From positions 1 to 62,018 of the IMG/VR virus record IMGVR_UViG_3300035228_000644: a stretch of DNA of 62,018 bases; one strand, given 5' to 3'. Under the pieces are notes generated by a model, which saw only the letters and a program-made list of their open reading frames with translations, was not told where the DNA came from and did no database searches. Shown here piece after piece: positions 13,278 to 21,500 of this stretch. The first letter of the stretch is position 1. Each line of letters opens with the position of its first letter. This DNA is from a virus. Both the position numbers and the translations under genes were made by a program.

Positions 13278-13697
13278 CTAGCTTTTATAGATTCGTTCAA
13301 ATCGACTTCTTGCTTCATTAATCTTTCCTAAGTAACCCATCTCTGGTTCAGGATCTATTTTTGTTGTATCTTTTTTATCAAGATTATCTCCTAATAAAAA
13401 TGCTTCATACAGGAAAGTAACTTCTTTACTCATTGAAGTAACAGTCAAGATATCTTTTTCCTGAATAATAAAAAAATCTTCATCGGAAAATTGCATCCAC
13501 TTTGCAAATCCTATTCCTCTGATAGTTCGACCATCATCAGATTCTTTAGTAACAATTTGTGTGGAAACAGGATCCTGAATGAAAACTAAGGTAGAACCCT
13601 CATCTTCAGTAAGAACTGCTTTGCCTAGTACCTCTTCTCCATTAAGGAGTTTGAAGATACCATAAAATTCTTCGTCGTGTCTTGCGTAACTAATCAT
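13278..13697 (-). CDS. hypothetical protein, beta-rich, downstream of uvsW
   Basis: 139 aa. The N-terminal half (FYGIFKLLNGEEVLGKAV, then VFIQDPVSTQIVTKE) has the alternation and glycine spacing of a small beta-barrel such as an Sm-like fold, and residues 60-100 continue as strands with a Trp-Met-Gln-Phe-Ser stretch. This Sm-like idea is a pattern impression, not an identified family. The C-terminus is charged and helical. It overlaps the uvsW stop by 8 bases. The 88 bases after it hold the gp55 promoter. Confidence 0.78.
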   Translation of the reverse strand: MISYARHDEEFYGIFKLLNGEEVLGKAVLTEDEGSTLVFIQDPVSTQIVTKESDDGRTIRGIGFAKWMQFSDEDFFIIQEKDILTVTSMSKEVTFLYEAFLLGDNLDKKDTTKIDPEPEMGYLGKINEARSRFERIYKS

Positions 13698-15165
13698 AAG
13701 TTTTTATTTTAACATCTATGATTTCATAATTAAATTTTTCTTCGTTATAGACTTTGACTCTCTCCATTAAATGGTTGAGTGTATAGTTGTTACCTCTGTC
13801 TGTAGAGATATCATCAGCAATGTCGTATAACGTTGCTTGAGATTTATTTTCGCCTTTCCTTAGGACACGACCAATAGATTGTAGGTTGCGAACTCTGGAC
13901 TTTGAAGGACTTGCGAAGATAACGTTGTGTAATCTTTTGATGTTGATGCCTGTGGAAAACGTACCATATGAAGCAACGATGATGGCATTATCAGATTGTT
14001 CGGTTAATAGTCTGATGTCTTCACGGTCATTAACGTCTACTCCACCGTGTACGAAGTGTACTGGTCTTTCGGTGTAACTATTTATCATCTCATAAAGAGG
14101 CACTCCGTGACGCTCTACATAGTTGAAAAGGACTAGAGTGTTTCCTTTTAGATCACAAGCAAGATTGCGGATAAATTTATTCCTACCCTCATGCTCTACA
14201 AGGTATCCTATCTCATCCTGATAACCTTCAAATAATTTCTCCTCGTGCTTTACTAGAACAATCTTTACTTTCAACTTAGCAACATGTCCCGCTTCCATTA
14301 GTTGAGCAGTTCGTGTCACTTGGGAACACCTACCAAATACACCTTCAAGAACTAACTGATTGACATTTGCACCATCAAGAGTTCCTGTAAATCCAATACG
14401 ATATTTACATTCATGCAACTTACCCATCAGAGACGTAAGAGATTTAGCTTTGAAAAGGTGTGCCTCGTCACCGATAACTACATCGAACCTATCAAACCAT
14501 TTTCTAGGTTCCTTATAGATAGATTGCCAAGTGGTAATTACCACCTGATGGTCCGTGTATTTTTCTTGCCCCGCATATATTTTGTGGCAGTTTTCGGACG
14601 CCATCCATCCATATTCCTCAAAGTCCTTATACATCTGCTCCACGAGAGAGGTGGTAGGGACTACAATTAAAATATTTCTGTCTGCATTTGCATGAAAACG
14701 TACTAATGCATAAATCATCAGAGACTTTCCAGAAGCTGTTGGTGACAATAAAAGTCGCCTATTATATTTTAATGCCTCGTATATTGCTTTATACTGATAA
14801 TCCCTTACCTTCAAATTTTGTGGAAGATGTAGTGCCTTCACAAATCCAGCAACTCCTTGAGGAGTGATAAAATCATTCTGAGACATTGGATGACCAAAGT
14901 ATTTGCAGTCTTCCATGCGATACTTATATCCTTTTTTATCCGCCCATTCCATGAGATAGTCTAAGAGACCACAATATATCTCTCCAGTTGCTGGGGAATA
15001 AAGGCGGATTTTTCCATCCCATCCTTTCCACCGACGTTGCTTCTGCATATACTTTGCAGACTCAACTTCAAAACAAAAATAATCTGCTAGTTCATAATTG
15101 ATATGAGGTTCTGCCTCAACTTTAAGATACACTTCATTCTTCTTTTTAATAACTAAGTCATGCAT
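13690..15165 (-). CDS. uvsW: UvsW DNA/RNA helicase
   Basis: 491 aa, T4 UvsW size (about 503). UvsW is an SF2 helicase that unwinds R-loops and branched recombination intermediates, switching off origin replication late in infection. Motifs: RDYQYKAI (Q-like), SPTASGKS near 137-144 (I), VVPTTSLVEQ (Ia), DEAH (II), GFTGTLDG (III) and QSIGRVLRKGE (VI). The N-terminal DNA-binding region starts HDLVIKKKNEVYLKVEAEPH. It overlaps a 2OG-oxygenase gene by 8 bases. No SD is visible, so start coupling with the upstream stop is likely. Confidence 0.95.
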   Translation of the reverse strand: MHDLVIKKKNEVYLKVEAEPHINYELADYFCFEVESAKYMQKQRRWKGWDGKIRLYSPATGEIYCGLLDYLMEWADKKGYKYRMEDCKYFGHPMSQNDFITPQGVAGFVKALHLPQNLKVRDYQYKAIYEALKYNRRLLLSPTASGKSLMIYALVRFHANADRNILIVVPTTSLVEQMYKDFEEYGWMASENCHKIYAGQEKYTDHQVVITTWQSIYKEPRKWFDRFDVVIGDEAHLFKAKSLTSLMGKLHECKYRIGFTGTLDGANVNQLVLEGVFGRCSQVTRTAQLMEAGHVAKLKVKIVLVKHEEKLFEGYQDEIGYLVEHEGRNKFIRNLACDLKGNTLVLFNYVERHGVPLYEMINSYTERPVHFVHGGVDVNDREDIRLLTEQSDNAIIVASYGTFSTGINIKRLHNVIFASPSKSRVRNLQSIGRVLRKGENKSQATLYDIADDISTDRGNNYTLNHLMERVKVYNEEKFNYEIIDVKIKTYD

Positions 15166-15748
15166 AAGGAGGTCCAGTAAACCACGCTACAATAGATTTT
15201 CTGACGCCAGATGTCACAGGACGGACTCTGTGCCATGTAGTGCTATTGAAAAAAATAGCGTCACCCTTTTTAAGACGAAAAGTTTCGTATCTTGGGTTGC
15301 TCTCTGGTTTATATATCTCCAAATCAAACTCCCCACCTTCATATTCATCCAAGTTACTTAAGAACAAACTCATACTAACTTTTCTAGTAGAAGGGTTTCC
15401 TTGCATATCTGGGAGAAACTGTTGATGTTGATCAACATGCCAATCGTATTTACCACCCTCTGGATATACACCAAATTGAATTGGTTCGACATCTGTGATA
15501 TTTAAATACCAATTTGCATCACGATTAATTTGACGTATCGTGTCCATCAATGCACAATTTAATCTGTAGTCTCTAATCCATACTGATTCACATACTCTTA
15601 GAGACTTATCCTCTACATCTAACTTGTCGTCATTAACAACTTTACTACTTTTCCAATCTAATTTTGTTTCTGATATTGCACGTCTAACTTCATGCATAAG
15701 ATTGGTATCAAATGAGATGTGCAGATAGGGAGCACCATATTTAATCAT
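15158..15748 (-). CDS. 2OG-Fe(II) oxygenase (prolyl-4-hydroxylase type)
   Basis: 196 aa. The C-terminal jelly-roll has iron ligands H104-x-D106 (WHVDQH), H173 (TWHRV) and the 2-oxoglutarate-binding R183. Neighbouring strands VSMSLFLSNLDEYEGGEFDL and KGDAIFFNSTTWHRV fit the P4Hc domain. These enzymes are abundant in T4-like cyanophages and their substrates are unknown; they lie between recombination genes uvsY and uvsW here. It ends by overlapping uvsW. A second, more divergent member is at 16853-17545. Confidence 0.9.
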   Translation of the reverse strand: MIKYGAPYLHISFDTNLMHEVRRAISETKLDWKSSKVVNDDKLDVEDKSLRVCESVWIRDYRLNCALMDTIRQINRDANWYLNITDVEPIQFGVYPEGGKYDWHVDQHQQFLPDMQGNPSTRKVSMSLFLSNLDEYEGGEFDLEIYKPESNPRYETFRLKKGDAIFFNSTTWHRVRPVTSGVRKSIVAWFTGPPYA

Positions 15749-15755
15749 AATTTAA

Positions 15756-16184
15756 TTACATACCAGATTGAAATCTTTTCCATTCAATAGCATTCTTAAT
15801 GTGGTAAGTGCGAGAATTTATCATTCGCAATACACCATCTAAAAAGAATATCACTTGCTCTATGTAGTCAATCTTGAATTGAATCTTTTGAATATCCTGA
15901 TCTGCCTCAATAAACATTACAAGTTCATCCTTAGCAGTTAATTTAAGATCAAAAGGCAGTTCTTTATATACTGAAGCAGGTGCTTTACCTTTATAATATA
16001 ACCATTTTTCTTTAAGCAATCTTTTCATTTCCAATTCTCTATCTTTTTTCATAAGAGAATATGTATTATGAAACTCCATGTATTTCATATGGAGTTGAGG
16101 GATTGCTAGAGAGTCATTATCATGAAGATCATCATCCAGTTTGGAATCAGTCTTCCACATTTCTTGAAGTGTTTCTAGATTCAT
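15756..16184 (-). CDS. uvsY: UvsY recombination mediator
   Basis: 142 aa, T4 UvsY size (137 aa). It loads UvsX recombinase onto gp32-coated single-stranded DNA. Similarity to T4 is visible in NLETLQEMWKTDSKL, the basic middle LLKEKWLYYKGKAP, the ADQDIQKI stretch and the end IKNAIEWKRFQSGM. Its ATG lies 38 bases inside a 53-aa ORF of another frame. uvsX itself is outside the window. Confidence 0.93.
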   Translation of the reverse strand: MNLETLQEMWKTDSKLDDDLHDNDSLAIPQLHMKYMEFHNTYSLMKKDRELEMKRLLKEKWLYYKGKAPASVYKELPFDLKLTAKDELVMFIEADQDIQKIQFKIDYIEQVIFFLDGVLRMINSRTYHIKNAIEWKRFQSGM

Positions 16185-16308
16185 AACGATACTTAAGTGC
16201 TTGTAAATTCCATGCTTGTGCTAAACTCTTGGGTCCATTCTCTAGAAATTTTCTTTCTCTAAGAGTAAGCACCCAATTGTCAAGCATGTCTTGTCTCCAT
16301 TCTATCAT
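16147..16308 (-). CDS. 53-aa protein overlapping uvsY
   Basis: A second frame, MIEWRQDMLDNWVL...RNTSRNVED, starts with ATG at 16308, overlapping the stop of the tube-like gene by ATGA, and ends 38 bases inside uvsY. The first 40 residues are a charged, Trp-bearing amphipathic helix pattern (LRERKFLENGPKSLAQAWNLQALKYRY). T4 and relatives carry small uvsY.-1/-2 genes near here, so small ORFs at this place are common. Function unknown. The ATGA coupling and the otherwise uncovered 120 bases are the evidence. Confidence 0.68.
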   Translation of the reverse strand: MIEWRQDMLDNWVLTLRERKFLENGPKSLAQAWNLQALKYRYESRNTSRNVED

Positions 16309-16853
16309 CTTCTTGTCTTACGATTAACATCTCTGATCTCATAGATTGTATATCTAAATGTTGCAGTTGCTGTAAAATAATCATTATCAGTTCCTGTTAC
16401 ATCAAATGATAATGTTGATAAATTTGTTGGAAATAAATCTTTGAATACAACATCAAAATTTGCAATGTTGTTATTGTTTAAAACCTGAAGTGTTGCATCA
16501 GAAAATCTTCTATCCCCCTCAGTAATACTGCTGGTTGAATTCATCCAGTCTAATCTTTCATCATCATCTTGTGGTGTTCCTAATGCTCTCATCCAGTTAT
16601 GCAACTGCATGTAATTCTCTAAATCTTCGTCAACAATAAACTCAATATTAAAATCACTATACCGCATGTTCCCTTCAGTAGGGATTACTACTCTACCTCT
16701 TGTAGGAATTTCTACTTGACCTAATTCGACAGTAGGAATTTCTGCTTTTTGACACAAGAAAGAAACTTTCTTTGCTTTATCCAAAATGAATAAAAATCCA
16801 ATTGGTGAAAGATAGTTTTTGTTTGAAAGTTGATCGTTGTACCAGTTTGCCAT
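16305..16853 (-). CDS. tail-tube-like baseplate protein (gp19/gp54 fold)
   Basis: 182 aa. The pattern LFILDKAKKVSFLCQKAEIP, then PTRGRVVIPTEGNMRYSDFNIEFIVDE and LHNWM matches the tail-tube fold, and parallels gp19 at 23155-23754 (PFRGRVLKIAGDRTFEPWTI, then FELWSSS). It is not the main tube protein; by synteny (T4 uvsY neighbours 25, 26, 48 and 54) it is likely a baseplate tube-initiator or hub-tube adaptor such as gp54 or gp48. Exact orthology is uncertain. Its TAA shares its first base with the oxygenase gene stop region downstream order, and the 53-aa gene is coupled to it. Confidence 0.75.
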   Translation of the reverse strand: MANWYNDQLSNKNYLSPIGFLFILDKAKKVSFLCQKAEIPTVELGQVEIPTRGRVVIPTEGNMRYSDFNIEFIVDEDLENYMQLHNWMRALGTPQDDDERLDWMNSTSSITEGDRRFSDATLQVLNNNNIANFDVVFKDLFPTNLSTLSFDVTGTDNDYFTATATFRYTIYEIRDVNRKTRR

Positions 16854-17545
16854 TATCCTAAAATGCTATTGTCTTGTATGTTTCTTTCCATCCACCCCGT
16901 TATAATATATTTTTCACCTTTTAATGGAGCGTTGCCTCTATGAGTATGAGTAAATCCTGATGGCCACATGAGAACTCTTCCTCGTTTTGGTTTAAACCTC
17001 TTATGTAAGTAAATAAATTCTGTTTCACCACCAGCGTCATCATCTACATCATTCAAATACATCATAACTGCAAGAACTCTTGTGTTAGAAGATCTGTATG
17101 CATACTCATTTTCACAATGCCATACATGATATCCTTGACCTGGTAATGTTCTTTGAACATTTGCATTGTATATTTGAGATTGTATTGTATGGAGAGTAAA
17201 AAATTTATCACAATACTTTTCATAACAAGTATGAATTATATTGTTAAAAATTCCACTCAATTCACCAGACTTTTCCATGACAAATCGATACGATGCTGAT
17301 CCAACTACATTTTTTTCTGGAAGAGAAACGAGATCGGGTCCGATAGAATTAACTCTATCTTGTATATGACCAATATATTTTCCAGTACTAGTTTTATCGT
17401 GTGTATTCCAAATTTTTCTTTCCACACTTACTTGCATAGATTCACATCTATTGAAATAATCAATATACTTATCAATTTCAATTTGATGGATGTCTACATC
17501 AAAAACACCAATAAAATCTTCAATTTTATAATCATTAATTACCAT
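16853..17545 (-). CDS. 2OG-Fe(II) oxygenase, HxE variant
   Basis: 230 aa from ATG 17545; an ATG at 17557 adds four residues but would leave almost no leader behind the late promoter at 17567-17574. Numbered from 17557, the iron ligands are H147-x-E149 (WHCENEY) and His 204/206 (FTHTHRG), with K216 (EKYIITGW) replacing the usual Arg for 2-oxoglutarate. YLNDVDDDAGGETEF and KPKRGRVLMWPSG flank the core. HxE in place of HxD is a less common variant. It precedes the tube-like gene by adjoining stop and start. Substrate unknown. Confidence 0.85.
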   Translation of the reverse strand: MVINDYKIEDFIGVFDVDIHQIEIDKYIDYFNRCESMQVSVERKIWNTHDKTSTGKYIGHIQDRVNSIGPDLVSLPEKNVVGSASYRFVMEKSGELSGIFNNIIHTCYEKYCDKFFTLHTIQSQIYNANVQRTLPGQGYHVWHCENEYAYRSSNTRVLAVMMYLNDVDDDAGGETEFIYLHKRFKPKRGRVLMWPSGFTHTHRGNAPLKGEKYIITGWMERNIQDNSILG

Positions 17546-17566
17546 CATAATAATCATCTATACAAA

Positions 17567-17574
17567 TATTTAGA
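17567..17574 (-). promoter_or_regulatory. late promoter candidate TCTAAATA
   Basis: TCTAAATA on the minus strand directly before the HxE oxygenase gene. Distance favours translation from the internal ATG pair at 17548/17545 rather than 17557. Confidence 0.5.
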
Positions 17575-17577
17575 CAA

Positions 17578-17603
17578 AGAAAAAGGGGGTCTTAAAACCC
17601 CCT
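17578..17603 (-). terminator. rho-independent terminator
   Basis: Minus strand AGGGGGT-TTTAAG-ACCCCCT followed by TTT and CTTT: a 7-bp GC-rich stem (17584-17590 with 17597-17603) downstream of the 55-aa gene and before the oxygenase late promoter. Confidence 0.85.
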
Positions 17604-17635
17604 ACACTTCCTCCACACGGTATAGTATGTATATT

Positions 17636-17803
17636 CTACATAAGAACCTCTTTACAGATTCTTTTACATGATGCTTGATTTGTAGTATCGCATTCAATTA
17701 AACATTCGTAATAGTCATTTAGCAATTCTAATTCAGACTCTTCCGATGACGCATTAAAATGCCTCCACTCATACAACTGATTGATCGAAGTACTGTTCTT
17801 CAT
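17636..17803 (-). CDS. 55-aa four-Cys hypothetical protein
   Basis: Start ATG at 17803 has GAGAG 5 bases upstream; an ATG at 17818 adds five residues but lacks a site. The sequence (MKNSTSINQLYEWRHFN..., then ELELLNDYYECLIECDTT) is acidic and helical and carries four Cys (YECLIEC and ASCKRIC), so a Cys-pair hairpin held by disulfides or zinc is possible. It stands alone between two terminators, downstream of an AT-rich region with a weak -10-like TATATT. Function unknown. Confidence 0.65.
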   Translation of the reverse strand: MKNSTSINQLYEWRHFNASSEESELELLNDYYECLIECDTTNQASCKRICKEVLM

Positions 17804-17818
17804 TGTTCTCTCTTTCAT

Positions 17819-17963
17819 AACTGTGAGTCATAATATAATTAAAATTTGGGTTCATTTGTCCACCTCATAGTTCTGTTACTATCTATACTAAATGTCAGGA
17901 TATTCTGACGGAATGAGTATGAGTAGCAAAGAATATTAATGCCTACTAACTTATACCTAGACA
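17819..17963. other. non-coding AT-rich segment between two terminators
   Basis: 145 bases with no convincing gene. It probably contains the promoter of the 55-aa gene: TATATT near 17832 on the minus strand with a poor TGGACA 19 bases upstream. A short minus-strand frame (about 41 codons) starts in the U-tract of the gp23 terminator but has no coupled neighbour and is not called. Confidence 0.5.
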
Positions 17964-17992
17964 TAAAAAAAGACCCCCCTTGTGGGAGGTCT
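17964..17992 (-). terminator. strong terminator after gp23
   Basis: Minus strand AGACCTCCC-ACAA-GGGGGGTCT, a 9-bp stem (17984-17992 with 17971-17979) followed by seven T residues. It lies 41 bases after the major capsid stop, at the end of the structural operon. Confidence 0.93.
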
Positions 17993-18032
17993 GAAAGGAC
18001 ATGTGGGACAACCTGCCCCACAACAACCTTGA

Positions 18033-19427
18033 TCACATGAGGTTCGAAACCTGCACACGACGGTAGTAACGGTTGGAGTTGGCGGTAAGAGCACCCGAAC
18101 CCTGTGTGAGACCTTGTGAGAAGGGGTTTGAGACCATGCCGTAGCGAGTCTTGAAACCGATCTTCGGAGTGAAGGTGTCAGGATTGATTGCACGAACCTG
18201 CTGCAGAGGAACGTATGGGCAGTAGAACAGTCCAGCATCAAATGCATTAGCTCCCTTATAACCAGCAACGTAGAAGTGCTTGTCACTTACGTTAGCAGAG
18301 TAAGGATCAACATAGACCTTGATCTTACCGTTGAGAGTACCAACCAGTGTGCTGGAGGTATCATCAACACCTGTCAGGGCGTTGTTGCCTTGGAGAGCAG
18401 GGGTGTAGTCAAGAACACCAGCCATACCCAGTGCAGAAGCAACGTCGGCAGAACAGATCAGGATGTTGCCTTTCCCGCGACGAGTTTGCTGACCAATAGC
18501 GTTAGCATCGCGCTCAATCTGGAACAGAAGTCCTTTGAACTTCTCAACAGACCAACGACCGTTGCTGTCAACGTCAAGGTCAAAGATACCAGCGTTAGCG
18601 GTATTGTTCTGAGCACCAGCGACAGCGTTGACGTAGATTGTACGAACAACTTCACGGTTGATTTCAGCAAGAATTTCTGTGCTGAGGATGTTGGCGAGTT
18701 CTTGCTCGGCATCCAAACCATGAATCGCCTTCAAATCCTGAGCAAGCTCAAGGCTGTACTCGGCCTTCAGGGCGCGTGACTTGGCAGTAACACTAACCTT
18801 CTCGATGGAGAAACCCATCTCACGGAAAGCGGTAGATGCAGCACCATCGTTAAGTGCTTCGGCAGTGGCTGTAGCCATGCCAGTACCGTCTCCAGTCTGC
18901 TCATAGGTTCCAGCGGGGGAATCATTCAGGAGACCAGGGTTAGCGCCTTGGGCGTCGTTTGTGGCATCAGAGGCGTTGGTATCGTAGTTGCTAAGACCTG
19001 TACCAGCACCACCAGAGAAACCAGCGTTGGGCTCATTGAACATCGCTTCTCTGTAATCGCCAGAAGCAGGGCTACGCTCAGAACCATACTGAGTACGCAT
19101 TGCGAAGATCAGTCCAGTAGGACCAGTCATCGGTTGAACGCCTGCAACGTCATAGGCGATCAGTGAAGGCATGGAACGACGGATCAAGCTGATCAGCACA
19201 GGATCGAAACCTGCGTTAGGACCAGTTGCAGTCGCACCGCCACCGAAACCACCTGTACCAGAGGTAGCAAGAGTTTCGTTAAGCATTTGAGCTTCTTCTG
19301 TAGTAGCTCTTTCTTGGTTTTCTAGGAGTTGAGCAACGACGCCACGCTTGTGAGAATCAGTAATCTCGGGACAAGAATCGTGATTCAGGACGGGTGCCCA
19401 CTTCTCCTGGAGTTGTTTAATAGACAT
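18033..19427 (-). CDS. 23: major capsid protein gp23
   Basis: 464 aa, somewhat shorter than T4 gp23 (521 aa) as usual in cyanophages. It forms the hexamers of the head and is cleaved by gp21 at the N-terminus. Typical stretches: EKWAPVLNHDSCPEI near the N-terminus, LIRRSMPSLIAYDVAGVQPMTGPTGLIFAMR, then KSRALKAEYSLELAQDLKAIHGLDAE, and the C-terminal GFKTRYGMVSNPF. A GGAAA site precedes the ATG. A weak late-type TCCAAATA lies at 19461-19468, 34 bases upstream, the same distance as other late promoters. The G/C-rich, less AT-biased codon use of this gene compared with neighbours fits high expression. Confidence 0.97.
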   Translation of the reverse strand: MSIKQLQEKWAPVLNHDSCPEITDSHKRGVVAQLLENQERATTEEAQMLNETLATSGTGGFGGGATATGPNAGFDPVLISLIRRSMPSLIAYDVAGVQPMTGPTGLIFAMRTQYGSERSPASGDYREAMFNEPNAGFSGGAGTGLSNYDTNASDATNDAQGANPGLLNDSPAGTYEQTGDGTGMATATAEALNDGAASTAFREMGFSIEKVSVTAKSRALKAEYSLELAQDLKAIHGLDAEQELANILSTEILAEINREVVRTIYVNAVAGAQNNTANAGIFDLDVDSNGRWSVEKFKGLLFQIERDANAIGQQTRRGKGNILICSADVASALGMAGVLDYTPALQGNNALTGVDDTSSTLVGTLNGKIKVYVDPYSANVSDKHFYVAGYKGANAFDAGLFYCPYVPLQQVRAINPDTFTPKIGFKTRYGMVSNPFSQGLTQGSGALTANSNRYYRRVQVSNLM

Positions 19428-19459
19428 TTTAGTTTCCAGTTTTAGTAGTTAGGGTTAAA

Positions 19460-20476
19460 TTATTTGGACCAGCGAGCAAGGGCATCAACGTATTTCGACA
19501 TTGAACCGCTCGTGGTGTCTTCGACAAGGGGTGCCGAAACTTCTTCGGTGGGTTCAACTGCATGAGCAGTCTCAGCCTTTCTAGTGAAGTAGGATTCCTT
19601 AATCGTATTGACCTTATTTCTAAAGTCATCTTCAGTTTCAAACTCAACACCCTCGGCTAAAGATGCAAGCTTCTCCTTTTGGGTTTCAGCAAGACCAGTA
19701 GCACATTCGTTCACAATTTCCATTTTTACAAACTCGCCAATTCTCTTATTCAAGGAGATGTTAGCGTCGATTTGCTCGTTGAGTTTAGCTTCCATATCAT
19801 CAATTTCTTCAACCATGCCATCAAGCATGTTGAACTTTTCTTCGGGCACCGTAAAGTTGTGCTCTAGGAAAAGACCTTTTAGGCCAGAGAAGAATGACTC
19901 TGCCATCTCAGTTTTAATACCATGCTCGATCTGGAGGGAGTTCTCCTTCATCCAAGATTCTGCAGCATATGAGAGATAGTCATCAACCTTCTCGGCCAAT
20001 TCTGTTTGAATCTTTTCAACTTCTTCAGTTAAGGTAGATTCAAATGCTTCTGTCAACGCTTCAACTTCTCTATTAACACGACTGGTTACAGCTGCTTCAA
20101 AGATAGTTGTTGCTTTTACACGGAACTCTTCTGAGAGTCCTTCACCAGCGACAAGAGCGTCAACATCTTCAGTAAAGTCGAGGTCGGTTTCAGCGATGAT
20201 TTCTTCTTCACTTTCCGTTTCCTCCGTCTTAGCAGATGCGTCACTGGGTTTTGTGGAAGGAACGGGTGCCTTACTTACTGCCTTAGCAGCAGAAGCGCCT
20301 GCGTTCTTGGTGCCCTTAGCACCTTCTTCCGAGTCCGAAGTAACAGTTACCACTTTCTGCGACTCATCTTTGAGTGCAGTTTTTTCGCCAGGTTTAGCGT
20401 CTTTGGTAACTACGTTGGAACCTTCGGTCACTTGGTCCATATTATCTAACTCTTTATCGAGTGAGGTCTCAGCCAT
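19460..20476 (-). CDS. 22: prohead scaffold protein gp22
   Basis: 338 aa. The prohead core assembles the capsid and is later degraded by gp21. The sequence is acidic and almost wholly helical, with a low-complexity Ala/Lys/Ser/Glu N-terminal third (to about residue 110), then coiled-coil segments (EAFESTLTEEVEKIQTELAE and similar) and the end MSKYVDALARW, a form I associate with gp22. It is longer than T4 gp22 (269 aa) by the N-terminal extension. SD GGAG and a late promoter at 20511-20518 precede it. Confidence 0.9.
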   Translation of the reverse strand: MAETSLDKELDNMDQVTEGSNVVTKDAKPGEKTALKDESQKVVTVTSDSEEGAKGTKNAGASAAKAVSKAPVPSTKPSDASAKTEETESEEEIIAETDLDFTEDVDALVAGEGLSEEFRVKATTIFEAAVTSRVNREVEALTEAFESTLTEEVEKIQTELAEKVDDYLSYAAESWMKENSLQIEHGIKTEMAESFFSGLKGLFLEHNFTVPEEKFNMLDGMVEEIDDMEAKLNEQIDANISLNKRIGEFVKMEIVNECATGLAETQKEKLASLAEGVEFETEDDFRNKVNTIKESYFTRKAETAHAVEPTEEVSAPLVEDTTSGSMSKYVDALARWSK

Positions 20477-20510
20477 TTGTTTGAACTCCGTTATGCATTA
20501 GCGTTGTCTT

Positions 20511-20518
20511 TATTTATT
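20511..20518 (-). promoter_or_regulatory. late promoter AATAAATA before gp22
   Basis: AATAAATA on the minus strand, inside a TAAATAAATAAA run 35 bases before the gp22 ATG, in the gap after the gp21 stop. Confidence 0.6.
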
Positions 20519-20524
20519 TATAAT

Positions 20525-21169
20525 TCACAGACTCTTTAAAAATACTGCAAACGCGGAGATTTTACGCTCCTGCAGATTGATAAGGGTTGCTTTATCAATT
20601 TTTTGTTTGATTTGAGCAATAGCAGACTCTTTAAGGATGCCATTATCCCAAACCCATTCCTTTCCTTCCATAATACCGTCAACAAATGCATCGGGAGCAG
20701 AAGGATCTGCTACAATATCAGCAGCAGTAGCAAGCATAAAGTCATCTGCGACGACATTACAACCTTCTTTTTTAACTAAAGAACCCATGCCTCTAGAAGA
20801 AACGCCAAGACTGACGCCTTCAGAAAGAAGATTCTTCGCAATATTACCCATGGGAGTATCAAGAATTTTTGCTCTACCAATGAAGTTGTTTCCATCTTCT
20901 TTGAGAGATTCGATCTTATGCGACACTCTATCAAGATTGATAGAAGGACCATCGGGGTGACCTAATTCTCCAAGGGCACGCCCCTTTTGAATGTAGTTCT
21001 CGCTGTATTTAGCAACTTCGCGTTGTAAAGTCGGTAACTTATACATGCGACCATTGCGGTTTTGCAGTTCTGCCTGCAAGAAGATACCTTCGATGAAGTA
21101 ATTCTTCTTTCCTTCATTCTCTTCACAGAGAAAATTTACTTGAGTAATTTCTTCAGCTATCAGTTTCAT
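20525..21169 (-). CDS. 21: prohead core protease gp21
   Basis: 214 aa from ATG 21169 (MKLIAEEITQ), the usual N-terminus; an open frame extends 26 codons further into the upstream gene but is out of family. Gp21 cleaves scaffold and capsid proteins and then itself. The S21-type active site is visible as GELGHPDGP (His) and GVSSRGMGSL (Ser), with KIESL and DIVADPSAP further on. T4 gp21 has 212 aa. It overlaps the gp67/68-like gene by 17 bases. Confidence 0.94.
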   Translation of the reverse strand: MKLIAEEITQVNFLCEENEGKKNYFIEGIFLQAELQNRNGRMYKLPTLQREVAKYSENYIQKGRALGELGHPDGPSINLDRVSHKIESLKEDGNNFIGRAKILDTPMGNIAKNLLSEGVSLGVSSRGMGSLVKKEGCNVVADDFMLATAADIVADPSAPDAFVDGIMEGKEWVWDNGILKESAIAQIKQKIDKATLINLQERKISAFAVFLKSL

Positions 21170-21479
21170 TTTCTTCTGGGGTTTCTTCTGTTTGTTCTTC
21201 GGCAGATGCCTCGGTAGCGGGAGGTTCGTGTGGTTGACGTTCATCAACTTCTACATTTTCCACATCACCTGTATCAGGTAAACTATCTGCAATTTCATCT
21301 GCAGAATCCTGAGCAGTATCATCTAATTCAAATCCCATACTTTTTGCAAAATCAATCTTGCGCTGTTGGATAGCATCAAAAGATGCAGCACCTAAAGCAT
21401 CATTAATAGAATCAATTGCAGATGATTTATCGTCGCTAAAGATTTGTTTTACAATATTTTGTGAAATTTCGCTAGGCAT
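21153..21479 (-). CDS. prohead core protein, gp67/gp68-like
   Basis: 108 aa, very acidic. The first 55 residues form a helix (IVKQIFSDDKSSAIDSI, then ALGAASFDAIQQRKIDFAKSMGF) and the rest is a Glu/Asp/Pro/Thr-rich tail. Position between portal (20) and protease (21) equals T4 genes 67 and 68, whose products are small internal core proteins processed by gp21. Sequence similarity is too weak to say which. It has its own late promoter at 21501-21508. Confidence 0.78.
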   Translation of the reverse strand: MPSEISQNIVKQIFSDDKSSAIDSINDALGAASFDAIQQRKIDFAKSMGFELDDTAQDSADEIADSLPDTGDVENVEVDERQPHEPPATEASAEEQTEETPEENETDS

Positions 21480-21500
21480 AATAATGTTCCCACTATATAA

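Noticed and set aside
17839-18036. 65-aa minus-strand frame across the gp23 terminator
   Set aside because: It would be translated through a strong hairpin terminator, and the part after the hairpin has no coupling or clear ribosome site.
18276-18779. 167-aa plus-strand open frame inside gp23
   Set aside because: Antisense to the major capsid gene; the less AT-rich codon use of gp23 lengthens chance frames on the other strand.
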